64,000 nucleotides of DNA from NCBI RefSeq assembly GCF_016756495.1, contig NZ_AP023243.1, positions 2,794,501 through 2,858,500 of the forward strand. The letters run 5' to 3'. This document shows positions 58,740-64,000 of the stretch, one piece after another. How positions within the stretch are numbered: position 1 is the stretch's first letter; each line of letters opens with the position of its first letter. The notes below the pieces were generated by a model. It searched no databases, was not told the DNA's origin, and saw nothing but the letters and a program-made list of their open reading frames with translations. The position numbers and the translations under genes were made by a program. Source of the DNA: Mesorhizobium sp. 113-3-3. GTDB taxonomy: Bacteria; Pseudomonadota; Alphaproteobacteria; Rhizobiales; Rhizobiaceae.

Positions 58740-59402
58740 CTAGCCAGCCGCCGTCCCGATCTCCTGGAGATAAAACACCTTGCTCGGCTGCAGATGGTCG
58801 ACGCAGAGCTGCGCCAGTACCCAATTGTCCCGGCGCTTCAGCGCCTCGATCATCATCGCGTGGTGCTGGCGCGAGACGTCGAGCTTCTCCCTGTCGGCCA
58901 GCGAATTGGCCCGCACCGGCAGGCTGAGGCGCATGTAGTGTTCGATCGAGGAGACGAGATAGGCATTGCCGCACGCCGAGAACATGGTCAGGTGGAAGCG
59001 GTCATTGGCCTCGTGGATGCCCCTGAGATAGCCATTGTCGACATGGCCGCCATAGATGCGGTGGATCTCTTCCAGTTGCGCGATCAGCGCCTCGCCGACC
59101 GGCAGCGGGATCATCAGCGCCGCCTGGCGTTGCAGCATTTCGCGCACTTCGTAGATCTGCCGCACTTCCTCCGGCGAGAGCCGGCGCACCATGGCGCCCT
59201 TGTTGCGCTCGCGGGTGACGATGCCCAGCCTCTCCAATTGGTACAGCGCCTGGCGGATGATGTGGCGCGAGACCGGGAAGCGGGCCAATAGCACATCCTC
59301 GACCAGGCGCGTGCCGGGCGCCAGCCGGCCGAAGATGATGTCCTCCTCCAGCGCGTGCACCGTTTCGGCTTCCTTGCCGCCATAGTCGAAGCTGTTGAGC
59401 AT
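58740..59402 (-). CDS. GntR-family regulator, FCD type
   Basis: A 220-residue regulator. The winged helix reads EEDIIFGRLAPGTRLVEDVL, LARFPVSRHIIRQALYQLER. The C-terminal FCD domain has the metal-binding Asp/His (ANDRFHLTMFSACGN) and a later His. The ATG at 59402 has AGGGG seven bases upstream; an upstream ATG at 59462 is less likely. FadR-type regulators of this kind control catabolic operons in response to organic acids; here it likely acts on the neighbouring uptake-oxidation genes, though this is position only. It is convergent with the FAD oxidoreductase. Confidence 0.88.
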   Translation of the reverse strand: MLNSFDYGGKEAETVHALEEDIIFGRLAPGTRLVEDVLLARFPVSRHIIRQALYQLERLGIVTRERNKGAMVRRLSPEEVRQIYEVREMLQRQAALMIPLPVGEALIAQLEEIHRIYGGHVDNGYLRGIHEANDRFHLTMFSACGNAYLVSSIEHYMRLSLPVRANSLADREKLDVSRQHHAMMIEALKRRDNWVLAQLCVDHLQPSKVFYLQEIGTAAG

Positions 59403-59559
59403 CGCGTACCCCTGCTGCTCCCGGCTTCTGTCCGCCGGGGATGCCAGTCTAAAGCGGTTCATCGTTTCTCGGAAATGCCTAGCCGCCGCATTTCCATGTT
59501 CGGCGCGATTCCCAAGGGGAGGAGTGCCATGCGCTTTACCGGGAAGACCGTTTCACACC

Positions 59560-60318
59560 TTAAGCTGGAATGGCTTGGCCTTCGCGCACAAGGCTGGCGA
59601 CGAGTTGGTCGAGGAGCGGGTCGTCGAGGCTGACGGGACGGCACATCCCCAGCATCTGCCGGAGGCTGATCCTGCCGACTGCCTGGCGCATGATGACCGA
59701 CACGCAGGCCGGTCCGGAGCCGGTCAGGACGAAGGCGTTGCCGACCAGGACCGGATCCGAGAAGGGTGCCCATTGCACGGTCATGAGCGACGGCTCCCTG
59801 GTCTGGCGGCGGTTGACGCCGACGAAATAGATCCAGTTCAGCCGCGAGATGGCGACGCCATAGTGCCAGCCCAACGCCCGCGGCCTGCCTTGACGATAGC
59901 CGTCGGCCCAGCGGGTCACGCGCCTGAAAGTCACCAGCTCGGCCTCGCGCCGCACGAAGGTGACCGACCGCATGACAAGGTCGGGACGGTCCGGAACGGT
60001 GAAGTAGGTGAAGTAGGCGCCGCCGGCGATGGCGGGAGCCGGGCCGCGCACCATGTTCTCGTAGAGCGCCTGGTGGGTCGGCAACAGGGCCTTGCGTTCG
60101 GGCGCTGAGGCTTCCGGTGCACGGTACAATTCATCCTCGTCGATGCCGAAATAGTCGCAGATCAGCTTGGCGGTCGCCCGGTTGGGCACGCTCTTGCCTT
60201 GCAGGTAGCGTTCGAACTGCGAGCGGTTCATGTTCAGTCCGCGGCATACGGCGGCCACCGACGGATGGCCGGAGACCAGCCGTCGCAGATTCGCGGCAAG
60301 ATTCCTGCGAATTGGCAC
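59560..60318 (-). CDS. XRE-type regulator with large C-terminal domain
   Basis: A 252-residue protein. The GTG at 60318 has GAGGGGG upstream; a longer frame from 60798 is spurious. The N-terminal helix-turn-helix reads NLRRLVSGHPSVAAVCRGLN, NRSQFERYLQGKSVPNRATA and KLICDYFGIDEDELYR. The last 170 residues (VPDRPDLVMRSVTFVRREAE, GWHYGVAISRLNWIYFVGVN) look like a sensory domain of no family I recognise. A perfect palindrome (TAAGCAATTGCTTA) lies 36 bases upstream of the start and is a likely self-operator. No signs of a co-transcribed target. Confidence 0.78.
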   Translation of the reverse strand: MPIRRNLAANLRRLVSGHPSVAAVCRGLNMNRSQFERYLQGKSVPNRATAKLICDYFGIDEDELYRAPEASAPERKALLPTHQALYENMVRGPAPAIAGGAYFTYFTVPDRPDLVMRSVTFVRREAELVTFRRVTRWADGYRQGRPRALGWHYGVAISRLNWIYFVGVNRRQTREPSLMTVQWAPFSDPVLVGNAFVLTGSGPACVSVIMRQAVGRISLRQMLGMCRPVSLDDPLLDQLVASLVREGQAIPA

Positions 60319-60349
60319 GACACCGCCCCCTCGACAGCCGTCCGAACCA

Positions 60350-60372
60350 TTTTTAAGCAATTGCTTATATTG
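60350..60372 (-). promoter_or_regulatory. Palindrome upstream of the XRE-type regulator
   Basis: TAAGCAATTGCTTA (60354-60367) is a perfect 14-base palindrome, flanked by TTTT and TATTG. Its right half TTGCTTATA resembles ATGCTTATA in the S24 island operators. Probably bound by the XRE regulator whose gene starts at 60318. Confidence 0.55.
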
Positions 60373-60519
60373 CGCCAATCTCGCACAAGATCGCGCCGTC
60401 GCGAATGGGACCTTTGGACAATAGCGTGGCAGGCGAGGGGCCGGGGGATAATCCTTGCTCAGGCCAGGAACCATTGCGTGCGGCCGATCGTTGGGTCGCA
60501 CGGAAGGGACATCCGAAAC

Positions 60520-60702
60520 ATGGTTGACGAGCAAGAGAAGCCAACGGCTGTGACGAGCGACACCGTTCGCCGTCTGGTCAATGAAACCGGCGTCACCACG
60601 GCGCAGGCCCGCGAGCTTGTCGCTTTCCTTGGGCCGCATAGCTGGACCTCGCTTTTGCGAGAGGCCCGGATATTGAAGCCCAAGGGCCCTAAAGCCGTTT
60701 GA
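60520..60702 (+). CDS. Small helical protein of unknown function
   Basis: A 60-residue protein (SDTVRRLVNETGVTTAQARE, LVAFLGPHSWTSLLREARIL). A GGAAGGGA site lies before the ATG. The pattern V-x-x-T-G-V-x-x-x-Q-A recalls UBA-like or H-NS-adjacent small helices in rhizobia, but I cannot name a family. It overlaps the 3' end of the convergent gene at 60689 by 14 bases. Confidence 0.6.
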   Translation: MVDEQEKPTAVTSDTVRRLVNETGVTTAQARELVAFLGPHSWTSLLREARILKPKGPKAV

Positions 60703-60880
60703 AGTCGGCAAGCCCCAGACGCATCCTCTGGCTTTCCGCGAAGGCCAGAGCAAAGGGTTCGATCTCAAAAGATCGAGTGAGTTCCTGGTCTTCCTCAACC
60801 ACGCGGACGAACCATTCGCCGCACGCCTCGACCACTTCCACGCAAGGGCAAACCTTGCCGTTCGGCATCACGTTATCCAT
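60689..60880 (-). CDS. Small protein of unknown function
   Basis: A 63-residue protein (MDNVMPNGKVCPCVEVVEAC, EWFVRVVEEDQELTRSFEIE). GGGAG lies six bases before the ATG at 60880. Beta-rich with three Cys near the N-terminus (CPC and EAC). The WFV(R/V)V core resembles small proteins frequent in Mesorhizobium genomes with no known role. Confidence 0.65.
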   Translation of the reverse strand: MDNVMPNGKVCPCVEVVEACGEWFVRVVEEDQELTRSFEIEPFALAFAESQRMRLGLADFKRL

Positions 60881-61306
60881 CGCAAGCTCCCTGGAAAGCA
60901 ATGGGAAACGTCCATTTTTATAACGCTCGTCCGAAGCCGTTCTCAATATCAAATGTTAGAGGTGGCCGGGCAAATTTTGGTATCATTCCAAGCCGATCTT
61001 TGATGCCATTGAAGGTGATTTCAATGTCGGACTTCGCTCTAGAAGATGACTTTCTCGGAAGGCACGATTTGGGCGTGTGCGAAGCGCATGAGCAATATGA
61101 GCGCGTGGGGTAGCTGCCAAAACCGACGGACTAAAGTCTTGGGCGTGATAGGCAAAGGTCTGACGCAATATATGAGGGAACATTAGACGTCAGTGCAGGT
61201 TGCTAGAGCGGCAGGGGTTCCAACGCTCCAGCAAGTCCCGCAATCCCAGGGGCCCCGTCGCTGCCGTGAATGGGGCGACGGGTTCGTCAATCCGAGAGAG
61301 ATGCAG
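60881..61306. other. Gene-free region among small-protein genes
   Basis: About 425 bases with no supported gene, RNA or repeat. Base composition is mixed and lower in GC than in core genes. Confidence 0.4.
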
Positions 61307-61498
61307 ATGCCCCTATCAAATGAACTGCGCGATGTGGCGATAGAGTTTCAATGTCCAGCCTGCGCTCACCCAACGGTGAAAATGGGTTCGTGGGTGAGGA
61401 CCATCGGCAGTTTCAAATGCGATGGCTGCAAGGCAAAGGTGCGCATTGGCTACGAACACAAGCTGGCGATGTTTGAACGCTACATGAGAAAACGGTGA
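61307..61498 (+). CDS. Small zinc-ribbon protein
   Basis: A 63-residue protein with two CxxC pairs (FQCPACAHPTVKMG and FKCDGCKAKVRIG) that should bind one zinc. The ATG at 61307 has GAGAG spaced six bases; an ATG at 61301 is also in frame. The pattern suits a transcription-type or TFIIS-like ribbon. It is convergent with the next small gene. Confidence 0.7.
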   Translation: MPLSNELRDVAIEFQCPACAHPTVKMGSWVRTIGSFKCDGCKAKVRIGYEHKLAMFERYMRKR

Positions 61499-61520
61499 TT
61501 TCGCCACCGATATCGGATTT

Positions 61521-61712
61521 TCAGGCGGTCGAAACCTGACTACACCCAGAGCGCTTCTTCGCCTTCGGCGTGATCTCTTCGACACGCACCTTTACGCTAT
61601 CTTGGCTCATCGCCTGCTCTAGCGCCTCGGCCTCTCCCTTGTCCCCAGTCGTCAGGATGGTGCGCCAATGCTGCTTGTCGAAGACGCTGACGACATAGCT
61701 TGTGGCGGCCAT
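61521..61712 (-). CDS. Small protein of unknown function
   Basis: A 63-residue protein (ATSYVVSVFDKQHWRTILTT, GDKGEAEALEQAMSQDSVKV). AAGGGG lies five bases before the ATG. One beta-alpha-beta-like unit. Families of similar size occur in rhizobia; function unknown. Confidence 0.6.
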   Translation of the reverse strand: MAATSYVVSVFDKQHWRTILTTGDKGEAEALEQAMSQDSVKVRVEEITPKAKKRSGCSQVSTA

Positions 61713-61869
61713 CTCTACCCCTTGCAGAATTGAAGCCCGCGCCCCTCTGGCGGAGAAAAAGCGCGGGCCGATCGGAGGCCCGATCTTCGGCAGGAGATGG
61801 AGGGCACCACCTGTCGCTCGCATCAATCTTTAGGAAGAGCTAATGTTCCATCAAGTCTGCCTTAAACAC

Positions 61870-62097
61870 TCAATTTCTCGGCAGCTTATGGATCTCCAGA
61901 CGTACCGGGCCGCCCTTGTTGCAACTCGTGCAAAGAAGCGCCCGCTCAACGCCGCTGAACAGCGCACCCTTGCCGTAACGCCGGATCAGTCCGGCTGGCT
62001 CGGCGTGATGCGAGCAGTTGGTGCACCAAGCCGGCAATGTGTGCCATTCGCGCAGATCACCTGGCGCCACGTCCAGGCCGGCGTGCACGCCTGCCAT
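61870..62097 (-). CDS. Small protein with CxxC pairs
   Basis: A 75-residue protein with LPAWCTNCSHHAEPAGLIRR and LLCTSCNKGGPVRLEIHKLP, giving two CxxC pairs and a probable zinc site. The ATG at 62097 has GGGGAAG seven bases upstream. Longer starts up to 62196 are possible. Likely a small regulatory or nucleic-acid-binding ribbon. Confidence 0.65.
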   Translation of the reverse strand: MAGVHAGLDVAPGDLREWHTLPAWCTNCSHHAEPAGLIRRYGKGALFSGVERALLCTSCNKGGPVRLEIHKLPRN

Positions 62098-62192
62098 TGA
62101 TGATCTTCCCCATGACATGTCGGCTGTTTGTAGTGGATCAGCAGCATGCCCCGCCGGCGAAGGATCGCTTCGCGCCAGCCGAGGCGTGCTCC

Positions 62193-62438
62193 TCACGCAT
62201 CCGAAGGCTTCGTCTTGCGGGCTTCCTGTTCGCCATTCAGAAGGCCGAAATCGCCCGAACGCGTGCCGATGTTGGCATGCAGAAAGCCCTCGGCGGCCAG
62301 GCCACGACGCAGCAGTTCACGCACGGCGGCCGCGCGGCTCGGCATGCGCTTGTCGAAACGCCATGTGTCGAGGGCCGCGAATTCTTCCTCGTTCAGCATG
62401 ACCTGCAGGCGTTCAGGACGCTCGAGATTGTCAGCCAT
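62193..62438 (-). CDS. Ribbon-helix-helix type DNA-binding protein
   Basis: An 81-residue protein; ERLQVMLNEEEFAALDTWRF, DKRMPSRAAAVRELLRRGLA form a ribbon-helix-helix (MetJ/Arc-like) domain. The tail is short and Glu/Lys rich. It could be a self-regulating antitoxin-like or accessory regulator; no toxin-like partner gene is adjacent. AAGGGA precedes the ATG. Confidence 0.75.
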   Translation of the reverse strand: MADNLERPERLQVMLNEEEFAALDTWRFDKRMPSRAAAVRELLRRGLAAEGFLHANIGTRSGDFGLLNGEQEARKTKPSDA

Positions 62439-62709
62439 TGCGAAGGTCCCTTCTTCCGGCGATGCGGCCGGCGAGCCGAATGAGTAAGTGACTTATGTGC
62501 CTCACAATCTGCCAATGGCCCGTTTGGTTCCGAGATAGTCAAACACATTTGTTGCATCATCGGCTCAAAGTGCTTGGGTTACGTCACCGACTAAACATAC
62601 TAACTAATTGATTTTATTAACAATTTCTTGATAATTGTCTTGCTTTAACGAATGGCGGGGCGCATGGTGAAAGTGAGGGAAAACCCAGTCCATTGGACAG
62701 GAGTTTGCC

Positions 62710-63003
62710 ATGCACAACTACCCGATCGAATTGCGTGACGATCTCAATCGCACACTGATCGAGACGATCTATCATTTTGGAATCGTGAACGTTCCGGTCC
62801 TGGCCGCCAGTCTGGCCGGCCGCCACGGAGACCTGTCGATTGCCGACGCCGAACGGCTGGTGCTGGGTTTCGCCCAGCTCTATTCGGCACCCATCGAGTT
62901 CGACCGCTCGGCTAGCGACTGGCGGTCGAGGGAGCCTGTCAGTGCGGACAATAATGGTCTGCTCCTCGAAATCGTCGCGAACGAGTTCGGCCGCGCCGCC
63001 TGA
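62710..63003 (+). CDS. Small helical protein of unknown function
   Basis: A 97-residue protein (RDDLNRTLIETIYHFGIVNV, PVLAASLAGRHGDLSIADAE). AGGAG lies upstream of the ATG. The 270-base region before it is AT-rich (62580-62650) and holds its likely promoter. I do not recognise a family. It is read towards katE. Confidence 0.6.
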   Translation: MHNYPIELRDDLNRTLIETIYHFGIVNVPVLAASLAGRHGDLSIADAERLVLGFAQLYSAPIEFDRSASDWRSREPVSADNNGLLLEIVANEFGRAA

Positions 63004-63100
63004 CGCCCGCTCGCCAGGTTGCTGATCGGCTGCACGCGCGGCTGGATCCGGCTGCGCCTACGCTACGGAGGCGCGGTCGCAGCCAGGTTCAGTCCGTCGC

Positions 63101-64000
63101 TCAGCCCAGCTTCACCTTCGGCTCGCGTGCCCAGACGCGCAGGTCGCCCAGCCTGGCGACGAAGCCCGCGACATCCCCAGCGGATGCAAGCGGAATCACC
63201 GCCTCGTCCTTGGCAACTCCGGCCTTTTCCAGCAGCGGGGCCGCCGCCTCGACGAAGCCGATGAATTTGCAGTGCGCAAAGGCATCGGCGACGAAGTCGC
63301 GGGCGGTCGATTCCTTCAAGAGGTCGGCCATTGCAGGCTTTGCCGGCAACAGCGCAATGGCGTCGTAGAGCACCGACGGCGCGCCTGATATCATCTGCTG
63401 CGCGTCGATCCAGCTGCCGTCGCTCGCCTTGGCGCCGCTGACCTTCGGCGCGATGATTTCGAACTTGGCGCCGGCCTTGGTCAGCGCCTGCTTCAGCGCA
63501 TTCAGCAAAGCGGCGTCGGTGCCGTCGGTCACCAGGATGCCGAGCTTGCGGCCCTCGAAGCGGCCGGGGCCGTTCTTGAGGATGCTGAGCGCGTCCGACG
63601 CCGGGAGATCGCGGCGCGTGGGCACCGCCGCATCGGCGGGCTTCGGCATCGCCTTCAAGCCAAGCGCGTCGGCCACCTTGCGAGCCAACGCATCATCGAT
63701 GTTGAGAAGGTGGGAAACGACACGCTCGCGAATAACAGGTGTTTGCACCTTGCTCAATTCGAAGGTCAGCGCCGAGGCGATGTGGCCTTGCTCCACAGGG
63801 TGCTGGCTGATGTAGAATTGGCGTGCCTGGCTGTAGTGATCGGCAAAGCTTTCCGGTCGCAGGCGGGCCTTCGGCCCGGATTCGGCTTCGGCAAAGGAGC
63901 GAAAACCCTTTTGCGGGGATTCGCGCGGGCCTTCATCCCATGAATTGGGCTGGTAGTTGGCCCGGCCGGCCGGATTGCGCATCGCCATGTGCCCGTCCTG
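63101..64000 (-). CDS. katE: Large-subunit catalase (KatE/HPII type), cut by window end
   Basis: The C-terminal 299 residues of a clade 2 catalase; the frame runs off the right edge (QDGHMAMRNPAGRANYQPNS at the edge). Residues about 10-110 of the seen part are the end of the catalase core (PESFADHYSQARQFYISQHP), and the rest is the flavodoxin-like C-terminal domain that sets large catalases apart (RKLGILVTDGTDAALLNALK). The haem-binding and active-site His/Asn lie outside the window. It destroys H2O2 in the cytoplasm, usually in stationary phase or under stress. Confidence 0.92.
   Translation of the reverse strand, partial: QDGHMAMRNPAGRANYQPNSWDEGPRESPQKGFRSFAEAESGPKARLRPESFADHYSQARQFYISQHPVEQGHIASALTFELSKVQTPVIRERVVSHLLNIDDALARKVADALGLKAMPKPADAAVPTRRDLPASDALSILKNGPGRFEGRKLGILVTDGTDAALLNALKQALTKAGAKFEIIAPKVSGAKASDGSWIDAQQMISGAPSVLYDAIALLPAKPAMADLLKESTARDFVADAFAHCKFIGFVEAAAPLLEKAGVAKDEAVIPLASAGDVAGFVARLGDLRVWAREPKVKLG

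Noticed and set aside
1..64000. tRNA, rRNA, CRISPR array, insertion sequence
   Set aside because: No cloverleaf-like sequence, ribosomal segment, regularly spaced repeats or transposase-like frame was found by reading; a tRNA scan was not possible.

Overview
The window is high-GC alphaproteobacterial chromosome, most like a Mesorhizobium or a close rhizobial relative. The pointers are a GcrA-type regulator, two DUF982 proteins, a VIT/CCC1 transporter, an ACR3-based ars cluster, MocR and MmyB-type regulators, many ABC transporters, and dispersed palindromic repeats of the rhizobial intergenic type. This is inferred from gene families read by eye; no marker gene (rRNA, rpoB) is present. I saw no tRNA, rRNA, CRISPR array, insertion sequence or integrase.

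Region by region. 0-8 kb: mixed housekeeping and stress genes (VirK/YbjX-type protein cut by the left edge, histidine phosphatase, VOC protein, ECF sigma factor with a SnoaL-like tail, SDR, two tandem secreted paralogues, rRNA pseudouridine synthase, DUF2231, VIT and OsmC proteins). 8-14.5 kb: a sulfide-stress-like block (BigR/SqrR-type redox sensor, sulfide:quinone reductase-like gene, DUF2892 protein, RND adaptor and pump). The reductase gene carries an in-frame amber codon and is probably dead. 14.5-19.2 kb: aldo-keto reductase with divergent LysR, PPOX-type stress protein, and a membrane diguanylate cyclase. 19.2-24.3 kb: arsenic resistance cluster arsR-acr3-arsC-arsR2-flavoprotein-MFS, with two different ArsR operators. 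24.3-29 kb: methyltransferase, SRPBCC protein, MmyB-like regulator with divergent SDR, RibD-C protein, hicAB. 29-33 kb: three-gene sugar-type ABC importer. 33-36.4 kb: a multi-span membrane protein convergent with three overlapping genes for membrane-anchored proteins of unknown function.

36.4-42.6 kb is an accessory island with a phage-early flavour: an S24/CI-like repressor, a GcrA-like protein, a DUF1376 protein, two DUF982 proteins, and a parDE pair whose toxin has a premature stop. A 16-base word (or its core) lies in front of several of these genes and suggests one regulon. 43-45 kb: an OafA-type acyltransferase with an SGNH domain. 45.3-49.4 kb: a two-gene unit of a cytosolic patatin-like phospholipase and a 913-residue protein with three membrane segments and an OmpA-like C-terminus. 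This is the best candidate for an undescribed system. 51.3-59.4 kb: a polyamine/opine-type ABC importer (ATPase, binding protein, two permeases) divergent from a MocR regulator and an FAD-dependent amine/amino-acid oxidase, plus a GntR-FCD regulator, together reading as an uptake-and-oxidation module. 59.5-63 kb: an XRE-type regulator and seven small proteins (two zinc ribbons, one ribbon-helix-helix). The right edge cuts a large-subunit catalase (katE).
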